Source of the DNA: Hemerocallis citrina
Lineage: Eukaryota > Streptophyta > Magnoliopsida > Asparagales > Asphodelaceae
Direction of reading: 5' to 3'
Assembly: GCA_017893485.1 (NCBI GenBank)
Contig: CM030365.1
Location: 31,270,289 to 31,334,288, forward strand
DNA: 64,000 nt
Within the stretch, counting starts at the first letter, position 1. Each line of letters starts with the position of its first letter. The notes under the pieces were generated by a model that did not search any database, was not told the DNA's origin, and worked only from the letters and a program-made list of their open reading frames with translations. Position numbers and translations under genes: made by a program. Below are positions 1-10,532 of the stretch, one piece after another.

Positions 1-1493
1 TTTCCCCTTACCGAGAACAGGGGCCCCCGCTGCGCCCTGACCCTTTGAAGAAGCCGCGCCCTTGCTCATCTCGGAGCGACCCCTCTTGGTCCCCGGCTCG
101 AGTTGGACTTCCGAGATAACAAGGGGCAGCTCCCTCGGCCTCTTCGCCGCCTCCGCCTTCTTCTTCTTCTCGGCATTTTCCTTCTTCATGGCGAGCCGCT
201 TTGCTTGGATCGATGCCTCATCCATATCTGCAGAAAATAACCCTTAAGAACAATGAGCGAGAATATACGAAAGGATCGAGGGAAAAGAAACAACTGCATA
301 CGGAGAACGGCGGGGCTCAGTCCAGCGCTCGCCAGGCGAACCTCCGTCACCTTAGTCCAATTAATACTAGGGGACAAACGAAGACACTCTACAAACCCCC
401 ACTCCTCGACCGTCAGATCTCCCTGCCCCGGCGCAGGATAACTCGGCTTGGAGTAATTCCATCGAGTCGGGATGTCCCAGGGCTCTTCACTCCGAATTAC
501 CAGATACTTTTTCCTCCAGTCCTTAAAAGAATCAAGACGGCTATGAACAACCTTCCGCCTACTCCGGGGGGAGATATAGTAAACCCCCTCGGCTGCCGGG
601 CAAAGCGCCAGCAACGCGCGGAACACGTTCAAATGCAAGGGCACCCGTTGTTCCTCGCACGTCAGTACAAAGCTGATTATCTGCTCCCAAGAGTTCGGCC
701 CGTACTGCATCGGCGCCAGGGAGGCCCAGTTCAACACCTCCCGAACAAACGGATGGATCGGCAACCTCAGTCCAGAAATGAACGCGTCCACAGGGAAGGC
801 ACAGTACCAAGCAGACAAGGGATCGGTTGGGCGAAGAGTAGAGCTCGGCAGCATCAACTCGTAACTAGGCCCTATGTGGTACGCCAATTGCAAAACTTCC
901 AAGTCCCCGCCATCCAAGGCGGTCGGAATCGCGTCCATCAACACTCTCGTCCGGCTCGGCGAATAGGACTGCACGCCAGAGAGCTCCTGATCGGACAGGT
1001 CGTCCGGATACTGACGGAAATGCTTCGGCTGCGCGGGCGAACCAGTCCCCTTGTTCGAGCCACTAGTTCCCCACTCTACCTTCCTCGGAGCCTTCTTCCT
1101 CTTCTCGGACCGCTCCGACGAAGGAGTGAATAAGGTCCCCCGACCAGTCGGCATGGAGTTCGGACCTACCCCCGGAACCATGGATCTCCTTACAATGCCG
1201 CCCTCGCCTCTCTCTCCCTCGGCAGCCGACTCCAAAACACGGACGTCGTCCAAACCATCTGTCGCTTCCTCCGACCCACTACTCTCCACCACGAGGGGAC
1301 GACGAGAGCGCGACAACCTCGCACCATGGGCCGCCTCCTCAACCACCGGTTCCTCCCACGAAACCGTGTCAGAAGACCCGTCAGCATGCACTGGCTCCTC
1401 CTCGAGTACGGGCTCCTCCCAGGACGTCGAGTCAGAGATAGGCTCCACCCCCCCAGACGTCGACGCTGACGAGCCAGACTGAGCCCTATCCAT
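1..1493 (-). CDS. Spliced antisense ORF with putative gypsy-type transposon domain (3' end outside window)
   Basis: The ORF starts at the ATG at 1493 and reads leftward. The first ~190 residues are acidic, Ser/Glu-rich and low-complexity, including two copies of an SWEEPV motif. Residues ~225-385 resemble the plant 'putative gypsy type transposon' domain (PF04195 type), with W/Y-rich blocks such as DPLSAWYCAFP, GPNSWEQIISFVL and FKDWRKKYLVI. As a single exon it would stop at 186, but a good intron lies at 228-301 (donor GTATGC, acceptor TGCAG). Splicing joins C302 to A227 in phase 1 and opens a second exon that stays open to base 1. That exon is Lys/Glu-rich and then basic (MDEASIQAKRLAMKKE start). 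Its function is unknown; such ORFs are carried by Tat elements. It is one of the few undamaged frames in the window. Confidence 0.65.
228..301 (-). other. Spliceosomal intron of the antisense ORF
   Basis: 74 nt on the minus strand, with donor CC|GTATGCAG and acceptor TTTTCTGCAG|AT and a T-rich 3' part. Removing it keeps the frame open for 75 further codons to the window edge. Retaining it gives a stop at 186-188. Confidence 0.6.
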
Positions 1494-1642
1494 CTATGCC
1501 TAGACTAAACAGGCTTGCTAACTCACCTAGGGTTACTTCGGAAGGGCGAGTCCGGTACAGCAAGACGCGAAGATGAGCGCGGAAGTATTGAAAAATTTTA
1601 TTTTGAAAGAGAAAGGAGTGGACAAATAGGGGAGAGGGGGGA

Positions 1643-1652
1643 CTATTTATGG
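1643..1652 (-). promoter_or_regulatory. TATA-like box for the antisense ORF
   Basis: The minus strand reads CCATAAATAG, about 150 bp upstream of the antisense ATG at 1493 and followed by a C-rich run. The distance suits a TATA box about 30 bp before a start site, giving a ~120-nt leader. It suggests the antisense ORF has its own promoter rather than using the LTR. Confidence 0.35.
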
Positions 1653-2517
1653 GAGATAGAAGCGACTCCTCGATTCCCGCGAGTACTGTTCACCTATGCG
1701 ACATGCAACTGCCGCCTAAGAATTCGGCCGAAGCCCCGAGCTGTTCCCGGGTGAGACCGAAACCGCCTCAACCTGGAGCCCTGTTGGGATACAGAATAGT
1801 CAGCCTCCCATCGGAGAACTACTCATCTACCCAGGGCCCAAAGCTTCGAGACGCCCCCCTCGGCAAGCACCTCGGTCAAAAGCAGATCAACACCCGAAGG
1901 CCAAAAGAAGTGCTCCATTCCGAGCCAGTTGATGCAACTGCAAAGGCCCAGCCTACTCCAGCAACCGAACCTTCGCAGTTGCAAACAACCGGCCCGGAAC
2001 GCCCTTCATCCCTCTCGGAAGGATAGAACCTCCGCTATTGCAGACGGCTCACCCTTCGACGTTCGGTCGCTATCCCTCTCGCCCGGACCCCCCCTGGATC
2101 TGACCGCCACCTCAGGGCCATCAGATCCAAGAGAAGATCGGGCGACAAAGAAGCTACCTCTCCGACAAGACCAGGGGCAAGAATTTTCAAAAAAAAAACA
2201 GGCGTCCGCCGAAGCAGACACCTTTATGGGCCAAACAGACCACCTTTGCCTGGATTTGAACCACAACGAGAAAAAAGGGGGGGGGGTACTTATAAGCCCC
2301 CCCCAGGGGCCGGCCATTATGATATGGGGAAAACCAAACGACGGAAGACCATGCGCCATACCGTTACTTAGCGGCGCCATTAACGCACCTGGGAAATGGG
2401 AATCTTGCACAGGTCCCCAGGCGCCCCCAAAATGCTCCGCGAAAAAACGGACCACACTACTCAGAACAACCCCAAGGCACAACGGTTCGCCCCATAAGCG
2501 GCCTGTAACTCCCCCTC
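1653..2517. other. GC-rich non-coding spacer of the Tat-like element
   Basis: No reading frame on either strand resembles a protein. It holds G/C homopolymer runs near 2275-2310 and an A-run near 2190. It lies between the start region of the antisense ORF and the tandem-repeat block. Confidence 0.5.
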
Positions 2518-3420
2518 ACCAACTCGAGGTCCGGTCTGGCACCGGGATACTCTTCTCAGGAAGAAGCAACGACTCGCCTTCGCCCTCACCGACCCGTCAT
2601 CCCTCGCCAGCTCGAGGTCGGGTCTGGCACCTGGGTACTCTTCTTCGGAAGATCCACCGGCTGGCCATCACCCTTACCAGCCCATAATTCCCCCTCGTCT
2701 CGAGGTTCGGTTTGGCATCGGGGTACTCTTCTCAGGAAGAAACAACGGCTCGCCTTCACCCTCACCAACCCGTAATCCCTCGCCAGCTCGAGGTCGGGTC
2801 TGGCACCTGGGTACTCTTCTTCGGAAGATCCACCGGCTGGCCATCACCCTTACCAGCCCATAATTCCCCCTCATCTCGAGGTTCGGTCTGGCACCGGGGT
2901 ACTCTTCTCAGGAAGAAACAACGGCTCGCCTTCACCCTTACCGACCTATAATCCCTCGCCAGCTCGAGGTCCGGTCTGGCACCGGGGTACTCTTCTTCGG
3001 AAGATCCACCGGCGGGCCATCACCCTTACCAGCCCGTAATTCCCCCTCGTCTCGAGGTTCGGCCTGGCACCGGGGTACTCTTCTCAGGAAGAAACAACGG
3101 CTCGCCTTCACCCTAACCGACCCACAATCCCTCGCCAGCTCGAGGTTCGGTCTGGCACCCGGGTACTCTTCTTCGGAAGATCCATCGGCTAGTCATCACC
3201 CTTACCAGCCCATAATTCCCCCTCCTCTCGAGGTTCGGTCTGGCACCCGGGTACTCTTCTCAGGAAGAAGCAACGGCTCGCCATCACCCTTGTCGACGCG
3301 TAATCCCTCGACCTCTCGAGGTTCAATCGAACACCAGGGTACTCTTCTCTGGAAGAGACAACGGTTCGCCATCACCTTCACCTGCACTTTGACCCTCGAC
3401 TAGCTCGAGGTTCTATCCAA
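2518..3420 (+). repeat. ~88-bp tandem repeat organised as ~177-bp dimers
   Basis: The phrase 'ctcgaggt(t/c)cggtctggcac' recurs about every 85-92 bp (near 2525, 2611, 2698, 2786, 2875, 2966, 3052, 3138, 3227, 3316, 3404). Two alternating variants follow it, one with 'ctcaggaagaaacaacggc' and one with 'ttcggaagatccaccggc', so the higher-order unit is ~177 bp. The last copies decay toward 3420. Tandem repeats just before the 3' LTR are typical of Tat/Ogre-type elements and have been proposed as seeds of satellites. Confidence 0.85.
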
Positions 3421-3516
3421 GCTTCAGGACAGCACCACCAGGAAGGCCCTGTAATCCGCCCTCCCATTTTTTACAATCATGAACACTCCTCCACGGCTAG
3501 CTCCCGCACCCCCGGC

Positions 3517-3528
3517 AGGAGTGGGGGG
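3517..3528 (+). other. Polypurine tract of the Tat-like element
   Basis: AGGAGTGGGGGG lies immediately before the putative LTR start TGTGTGACAG. This is the position expected for the plus-strand primer. Confidence 0.55.
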
Positions 3529-3530
3529 CT

Positions 3531-4300
3531 TGTGTGACAGTGTAAAAATGGCCTGAGGCCCATCCAAGGCCCAATACAATTTCTATTCAGAAAGGCAAGA
3601 ATACCGACCTGGCTCGGCTCCGGACCCCTTCAGGGTCGGCGCCGAACCTCGTGTTTTGCCCCCACAGTGCCTGCTTCCTCGTACTGACGAGCCTCAGTAT
3701 CCCCCGGAGTCCGATCCGGAGCAGTCCCTCATGCCGTCCCCCCTCTCTGGCGGGGCGGAGGGGTGACCTGGCGCAGCCTAGGCCCTCCGATTCCCCCAGA
3801 GACTCAGAGGACTCACGATGAGCCACGTCAGCTCCAAATACCGCCAAGGGTTTCGCCACGTCAGCCCTATACCACTCCTGGTATCACCGCAACCGCCCTA
3901 AACCCCCTGGGCCTTCTGCCACGTCAGGCCCATGGGCTTTCGGAACCAAACCCGGTTGGGATTCTCTATAAATACTAGACCCTCATCCACCTTTTGAAGG
4001 TAATCAATCTTTTACCACTTAAATATACCTAGTTATCGCTACTCTCTCACAGAGACTGACTAGAGCGTCGGAGGGTCCGCCACCGGGACAAACCCCGGTG
4101 TTTCAGGACCGTCTGCAGGTACACAAGACCTCGGATCCGACCCTTCCGATCCGAGCCCGACCTTCAAACGCCTTTCCAAGCTCATCGTAGGCCCCAGAAG
4201 GTCAATCGAAGGTCGGCAGACGAGCGGCAATCTCCTTCAATACAAATTGAGTTCGAACTCACACCTGGTGCTTCCACACGTGCCCCAGAAATAAACAGCA
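3531..4300 (+). mobile_element. 3' LTR of the Tat-like element
   Basis: It begins TGTGTGACAGTG right after the polypurine tract and ends near 'aaataaacagca', after which the sequence changes abruptly from GC-rich to AT-rich. A TATA box is at 3967-3974 and a possible poly(A) signal (AATAAA) is near 4290. The exact right end is uncertain by a few bases because the partner LTR and TSD are outside the window. Confidence 0.6.
3967..3974 (+). promoter_or_regulatory. LTR TATA box
   Basis: TATAAATA in the context ctcTATAAATActag, about 435 bp into the LTR, as expected at a U3/R boundary. Confidence 0.55.
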
Positions 4301-4352
4301 TCAATTAGTGTATTGATAATTGTTATATTATTCTTTATGTTAGATATGGACA

Positions 4353-6720
4353 GTGGTGAAGAATATTCTGTTTTTGGCGGTTTTTATGCATGCACAACAA
4401 AGTGGTGAGTGCATGCCGAAGTGGAAGATTACCAAACCAAAGATAAGTATGCCGTTTCATACCGTAGATGAAGCTAGGAACTTTTATTCTTCATATACTA
4501 AATGTGGGGGTTTCGCAATGCATAAGGGTGAGAATAAATACATGGAAACCCAAGTCATGGATAAGTCTTTTTTGTGAAATAAAGAAGAGACTTTACCGAG
4601 TCAACCTAGTGAAGGTAGACGGAGAACTACTTCTAGAACGGGTTGCAAAGTTGTCATTCGTGTAAAACTAAACGAAAAAAGTAATAAATGGGTGTTGTAT
4701 TCATTTCATGAACACACAATCACGTATTTACTTCACCCGGTAGAAGACATCTTTTTCCTCGAAACTGTTCGGTGTCGAATACCGATAGAAGATTAATGGA
4801 TCAAATGAACCAAACTAATATTCCTACTTGCAAACAAATGCTCTTCTTCAAAAGTGCTAGTGATGGTCACAATAAAATAGAATTCACCGAAAAAGATGCT
4901 AGAAACCAACTTAGAGACTTGCACAAAGCGATGAAAGGACACGACGGGAATATTCTCATTAATTTTTTTGAATCAAAAAAGTTGACGGATCATTGATTTT
5001 TTATGATTTCCAAGTAGAACCCGGATATCGGTTGTCAAATTGTATTTGGGTGGATGGTACTTCTAGGATGAACTATGAAGAATTTGGAGATGTACTTTGC
5101 TTTGATGCCATATACAACCCGAACTGATATGGAACGTTATTTGTTTAATTTGTTGGAATCAATCATCATTGGCAATCAACGTTCTTAGGAGATGGGTTCA
5201 TTCCAGATTAGAAAGCCTCTTCTTTTGTGTGGTTTTTTGAAAAGTGGCTAGGAGTAATCGTGCTCCATTGGCATCATGATGGACCAGGATCGTGGGATCT
5301 CCATCGTAGTGAAGAAAGTTTTTCCTGAAACTCGGTATCGGTATTGCATTTCACACATATTGGATAAGTTACCGCAGTAGGTGCATATGTCGAATGATAT
5401 CGATAAGTATAGGGGTGATCTGAAGACTGTTCTCTATGATTCTGAATATGTACATGATTTCGAAGAAATGAAAATTAGTACTTATGAAGTACGAAGTTGA
5501 GAATAACAAATGGGTTAACGATCTATTTGAAATTTGTGATAAATGGACACTTATCTATACAAGAGATTCATTTTGGGCTGGTGTGCTGAGTAGCCAACAG
5601 GTTGAGTCTAAGTATTCTTCCTTGAAGCCTCATACAAAAAATAAGTACTCCTTACATGAATTTGTCGTCATCTTCAACCAATTTTTGGTAAAGCAAAGAC
5701 ACGATGAACTTAAAGAAAATCATCGTAACCGTGAGAGGAGACCAAAATTGAAGAACCGATAGGCATTGGAAGAATATATGGCACGAATATATACTTTGAA
5801 AATATTCTACAAATTCCAAAATGAAGTTACAAAAAGCTTATTATATAATGTGACTTTCGTTGCCAATCTTGACACACCAGATAGTTCAACCTTCCAAGTG
5901 ATGCTTTCTGGAGAATTGAAACCCGGGAGGTTGATTCAATTATGCAAACTCCGTCAAATTGTTACTTGTGGTTGTCTCATGTTTGAGTTCGTAGGCATTC
6001 CCTGCAAATATAATTCAGTAATTTTTCGGTTCAGTCATCACACTTCTCTACTAGATATATATATTAAAGGAAGATGAACCTAGGATGTAATGAGAAGAAG
6101 CTATACATCTGTTCCACACGAAGGAAGTAACCAAAATTTTGCTTCTCCCTATTTTAAATTTAGTCATCACGTAAAACAAATGGTTGATCTTGGTTATTCC
6201 TCCGATTCTAGTTATAAATACATGCTCGATCTTATGCTCAAATGCACTGACGGTGTTTCTTTTCTACAAATACATCCCAAAGGTAGTGCACAACCCCATG
6301 AAGATGGACTTGCACAACCCCTTTCTAGTGCACAACCCCATGCTGAAGGCAGTGGACATGCATATGTACATGTGAGGGACCCAGGGTAGTGCGTTACAAA
6401 GGAAAGGCCTAGGGTGAAGAGATTGAATCCGATAAGAGAGCAACTTCTTGGTAAAAAACTTAAACGGTGCAAAACCTGTGGCTTTCACGTACTCGGACAT
6501 GATTCAAGAAATTGTCCAACCTTAGTTAAGGGGTAATATATTTCTTCCTTTTGTTAACTTATAGTGAAAATATTCAATCTTGCTTTGTATTTTGACGTGC
6601 ATATATATATATATCCTGTTGACTAACTCAAACTTGTCATTTATTTTAGGGAAACCAATTAAGAAGAAGTTGTTCCAACCGATGAAGAGAGTTCCGACGA
6701 TAATTTTGATGAACCATTGT
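4353..6720 (+). pseudogene. FAR1/FHY3-like Mutator (MULE) transposase, degraded
   Basis: Fragments in all three frames line up in the order of FAR1-type transposases. A FAR1 DNA-binding region is at 4420-4760 (PFHTVDEARNFY, then SRTGCKVVIRVKL and KWVLYSFHEH). A MULE transposase core is at ~4770-5480 (MNYEEFGDVLCFDAIY, VGINHHWQSTFLGD, SSFVWFFEKWLG). A C-terminal region with a SWIM finger (CGCLMFEFVGIPCKY) is at 5484-6077. A CCHC-type knuckle (CKTCGFHVLGHDSRNC) is near 6468-6515. At least six stops or frameshifts interrupt it, and the SWIM finger has Tyr where His is usual. A GT..AG intron is likely at 6533-6649. It lies on the same DNA as the 'cgttgtt' repeats to its right, so it probably encoded the transposase of that old element. 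Confidence 0.75.
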
Positions 6721-7232
6721 GAGGTGAAATTTTAATAGGGTGATGTATTTGAAGTTTGTAGACTAACAATACTAATCTCCCTTTTTTTTGAATTTTATAA
6801 ATCATGCAGGTTTTTATTGGAGGTAGTCAATCTTGCCTCTTGTTGCATCATATTCTTAATTAAAATTGTGTAAATGTAATCGGTGAAAGTTATGTGTCTT
6901 GGTTGTTTTTTTTAGTTTGATGAAAATCTATGTTCCAAACGAGTGTGGATGGATGTGTTGATGTAGTGGGTTTGTTGATAATGTTTTTGTTGTTTTAGTT
7001 GATATTCATTATGTTTTTGTTTTGGGAGTTGTTTGATGATTAGTAATCTGTTCTTAGTTTTAAGAAGACGAGTATTGTGAAGGTTGAATGAGGTTGGGTA
7101 TGAAATTTATGAGAGTAGCAGCTGAATGCAAAATTTGAAAGGGTAGCAGCTTAAGCTGGTTTTGGCAGCAGTTTTTTTTTTCTTTTTATTATAAATTATT
7201 TTTTGCCTAATCTATTGTTGGACCCAACAACT
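6721..7232. other. AT-rich relic downstream of the FAR1 pseudogene
   Basis: No coding frame. It carries T-rich tracts and, at ~7216-7230, the inverted pair ttgttgg-accc-aacaa, related to the repeats seen at 23350-24300 and 37360-40860. The sequence continues after element A at 18678 ('ctaaacaagaag'). Confidence 0.55.
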
Positions 7233-7237
7233 TAAGG
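7233..7237 (+). repeat. Left target-site duplication of element A
   Basis: TAAGG directly before the LTR. The identical 5 bp follow the right LTR at 18673-18677. Confidence 0.9.
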
Positions 7238-7782
7238 TGTAATGCCCGGATTTTTCATTAATGAAAAATTATTTATTTTTGCACGTAGTGTGCACGTGCA
7301 ATATTTTTGGTAAATATTTTCATCAAGATGAGTAAAGATATTTCAATTTGTGCTTTTAATTATTTTATACAAAAGCCTTATTTTAATTGGATGAAAAGCC
7401 TTTTTCTTTTAAAAGCCCAAAATGTAATTCATTAATTTTATTTTAAAATAACTATTTTTGCCCATAAACTAAAGCCCATGGACTATTTTTATACAATTTG
7501 TCATGTAGAATACAATTTAAAGACTATATTATTTTTATACAAAAATTTAATGCACAATTTTGGGCCTAGTTTCATGCACGTGTACTACACGTACACGTGC
7601 AATATGCATTTTCTCCAAGCATGGCCGGGAATGCTTCTTTGGAGGGAAACTCAAATTTTGAGTGGAGTCATGGAGTGATGGTTATTGGATCATGGGTAGT
7701 TTGTGTAACTCATCATTAAATCTCCACCATTTGTTCCTAACTCCTACTTCAATCCTAGCCATCTATTTCCCTTGATTTTTAG

Positions 7783-7790
7783 TATAAATA
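7783..7790 (+). promoter_or_regulatory. TATA box with poly(C) tail, element A 5' LTR
   Basis: TATAAATA followed at once by a run of about a dozen C. The 3' LTR has the same box near 16096 with a slightly shorter C run. F, G and C have a TATA box followed by C in the same way. Confidence 0.6.
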
Positions 7791-8258
7791 CCCCCCCCCC
7801 CCCTGGCTAGTTATCCTTGTGCCTATTAATCTTTCCAAACCTATAGTCTAAGTTGCATTATCTAATAGTATTTTTGTGAGTTAAAAGATTGAGTGTGTGT
7901 GGGCTTGTTCTCGCAACACCAAGAAGAAGGAGAGGCCGACTATTCAAGGAGGGAGCTTTCGATTTGGTGTGCTCGGATTGGGGGCTTGTGCGCGCGTGTA
8001 CAAGGAGAAGAAGCATTTCATTGCAAGGACATTCGTCTAGGAGATCACTAGTTGTACTTCTTCAATAAGGTGGGTAAATTTTCCATGTTTCTAATTAGGA
8101 ATGCATGCTAGATTGAATTGAATGAACGAAGCGTGAATATGATTGATAAGAGTACACATTTAATTGGAAAGTGACCTATTGATTGATTGATATATGGATG
8201 TGCAATTGTATGTGGTTCTATTAGTAATGACATTGTAAAAAGATTGCAAATGGCCTGT

Positions 8259-9060
8259 ACAGTCGACCGTCAAGTGGACAAGTCGACTGGTACGAGGCGG
8301 ATGTTTTCTCATGATTTCTAAATTATAATCCTTATTAAGACTAAAGATTTAGTTGTGTATGTGTATGCAAATTGAAGTGCTAGAACGATTGCTAAATCAA
8401 TATCCTCCATGCGGTATATAATTTAGAAAATACGAATGGATGAAAAGGAACTAGTGATAATTAAAGAACTGGAAATAACACATACAGTCGACTGGTAATG
8501 TGAACAGTCGACTGGCTTATTGAAATGAAGTATTTACAGTCCAGAGTTCCATGAAACGATGTATTTTAATGTGATGTTCTAGTTTGTTAAATTGAGATTA
8601 GTAGTCATCTCTGCAAGTAAATGATGAGTAAATGAAAGTGCTTGCTTAGCATTTCTTTGGAGAAAAGAAACACTAGTTATGTAAAATTTACATTTAATTG
8701 AAACCACGTTGTGATGTTAGTAAACAGATAAGAAATTACATGTTATGTTGGCACGAACATAATGTAATATGTGAATTGAAGAACGGAAGGAAAGATGATT
8801 CCTTAATTTGGAATTTAACCTGTTCAGTCGACCAAATGCTTGTAGCAGTCGACTGTACTGAGCATGGATAGTGTATAGTTGAATCACCCAGTACAGACGA
8901 CTGATTAGAATGACAGTCGACTGTTAACCGGATGACATTTTTAGATGTGGAAAACTGCGGAACAGCCAACTGGCCATGTGCAGCAGTCGACTCTTCCGAG
9001 CGTTATTGATGAACTGTATTTGACTGAACAAGTCGACTGGATGAGCTCCAAGTCGACTGT
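8259..9060 (+). promoter_or_regulatory. Six pairs of CAGTCGACTG-like palindromes
   Basis: GTCGAC cores (or one- to two-base variants) start at 8262/8282, 8487/8507, 8827/8848, 8896/8916, 8965/8986 and 9032/9052. Within each pair the start-to-start distance is 20 or 21 bp, about two helical turns. The last four pairs are themselves 67-69 bp apart. The full palindrome is CAGTCGACTG. The same set is in the 3' LTR at 16571-17372. Function unknown. Confidence 0.8.
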
Positions 9061-9573
9061 TCAGGGTACTTTTGGTATATCAGAAATTCTATGATTTGTT
9101 TATACTAAAGGTTATGAATCTTATGTTGATTATTGGTTATGACAGTAAATTCTATTTGTCCTTGTGTGAATTTACCTGAAGTGAATCATTTATTAGAATT
9201 TGTGAAGTTGTATGAATGTGAAAGCTATGAACATGAAAAATAAAATCTATTATGATTATGAAAATGAATTTATGAGTGGAAATGCTCAAATTGGAAATTG
9301 TGAATTGGAATTGAAACGAAAGAGTAGCTAAGTCTCCCCCGGCATTTGGAAAGAAATGAAATGAAATATTGAAATGAAAGACCAAGGTTGGTCATGTTTG
9401 AATAAAATGAATAAGTCCGGTTTGGTGGAGAGGCTAACTCTAGAGCTTTGATTTTTGTTCATGATTCTAATAAAAACTAAGGATTAGTGCATAGTGAAGA
9501 TGTGATGAAAGTGAGAGAAAAACACGAGTATGAGAACTAGGGTTTACGGTGCGGGTGTGTGAGCCACAGAATG

Positions 9574-9726
9574 CATGCTTGATGAGTCAAGACATGGCGT
9601 GGGTACAACTCAGTAATGATCGAACTCTAGCCACGCTTGTGGGATGTTTGGTGACTGCAAGAGGATCGTGTGCCATGAAGTGAGGCTGAATTACCACAGA
9701 ATGCATGCTTGATGAGTCAAGACATG
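9574..9726 (+). repeat. Duplicated hairpin motif in the LTR leader
   Basis: Two copies of a hairpin, at 9574-9596 and 9704-9726. Each has stem CATG.CTTGA, loop TGAG and return strand TCAAG.a.CATG, and lies in a ~40-bp duplicated block. Between them is a block around 'cgcttgtgggatgtttggtg' that is also conserved in element F. The copies in the 3' LTR are at 17883-17905 and 18013-18035. Confidence 0.7.
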
Positions 9727-10366
9727 GCGTGGGATTCCCCTCCAGAATTTTCTGTACACGAGCTTGTACTCATAGATCATCTAGGATACTCACCGTAGTT
9801 ACAGTAGTAGATTAAGTCATGGCGAGGGATTGAACCCTACAAAGATGAAGAACGATTAAGAGGCTTGCCCTCGGACCTATGCAGTATGGGATGCATAGAA
9901 TCCGAACAAGTGCGCATTAGTGTCATCTAATATAAATAATTGCATTAAGGACTAAGTGCACAATCACAATACGACATCAATAGGGTAGTCCCTTTAGTTT
10001 GAAATGTGACAAGTTTGTGTGTGCTAAATATGGAAAATAAGTTATACTATTTCCGGCATACAGAGAATGGCTGTGTATAATGATCGTTGGTTGAATAAAC
10101 TGATGTACCCACAGTCTTATATGCAGGTAAATGGCTTGATAAGGATTAAAGAGGAACAAATGCTTAAAGATTACTCAATGTTGTTGTATACTTGTTTCAT
10201 TGTTGTAAATTTTACTTCCGCTGTGCAATGTAAAATGTAATATTGATGTAAACTCTGATGTAAAGAGAAAAGTTTAAATTTCCTTATAAAATTGTACTAA
10301 AGGAAGTGTAAAGATCCTGTAGAACATCTCGAATTCAGTGTATTTGGGATTCGGGGCATTACAGAG

Positions 10367-10379
10367 TGGTATCAGAGCC
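10367..10379 (+). other. Primer-binding site, tRNA-iMet
   Basis: TGGTATCAGAGCC, complementary to the 3' end of plant initiator tRNA-Met, three bases after the LTR end. Confidence 0.9.
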
Positions 10380-10532
10380 ACGCTTCTACACTTTCCACAC
10401 TTGTACAAATTTATAAGGAACAACACCCTAGGAGTGGACATTAGAGTGTGTGTTTGAGTCTAGAGATTTAAATGTAAGTGACTTACATTTGTATTGCTCT
10501 ATGACTTATGCTTCTTCCTCTCTATTTCTAAG

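Larger units (their letters stand above)
1..4300 (+). mobile_element. 3' part of a Tat-like Ty3/Gypsy retrotransposon
   Basis: Reading along the + strand, the segment holds an antisense spliced ORF, a GC-rich tandem-repeat block, a polypurine tract and an LTR with a TATA box. This order (antisense ORF between pol and 3' LTR, then tandem repeats) is known from Tat-lineage Gypsy elements such as Retand and Ogre relatives. No gag or pol is visible because the window starts inside the element, so the lineage is inferred from architecture and from the antisense protein. The segment is clearly more GC-rich than the rest of the window. The 5' LTR and TSD cannot be checked here. Confidence 0.7.
7238..10363 (+). 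mobile_element. 5' LTR of element A
   Basis: Starts TGTAATGCCC and ends GGGGCATTACA, just before the PBS. The TATA box is only ~545 bp from the start, so some 2.5 kb of this LTR should be transcribed leader (R-U5). That part contains six paired GTCGAC palindromes and two copies of a hairpin. The ORFs inside are short and not conserved. Confidence 0.92.

Noticed and set aside
201..1133. 310-codon plus-strand frame opposite the antisense ORF
   Set aside because: GC-rich shadow of the minus-strand gene, Arg/Gln-rich with no domain pattern.
1929..2687. 252-codon plus-strand frame
   Set aside because: Runs from GC-rich spacer into the tandem repeats; Pro/Ser/Lys low complexity, no family resemblance.
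2586..3387. Minus-strand frames in the tandem repeats (repeated SRCFFLRRVPRCQ-like peptides)
   Set aside because: The peptide repeats only because the DNA repeats; there is no start or end common to the units.
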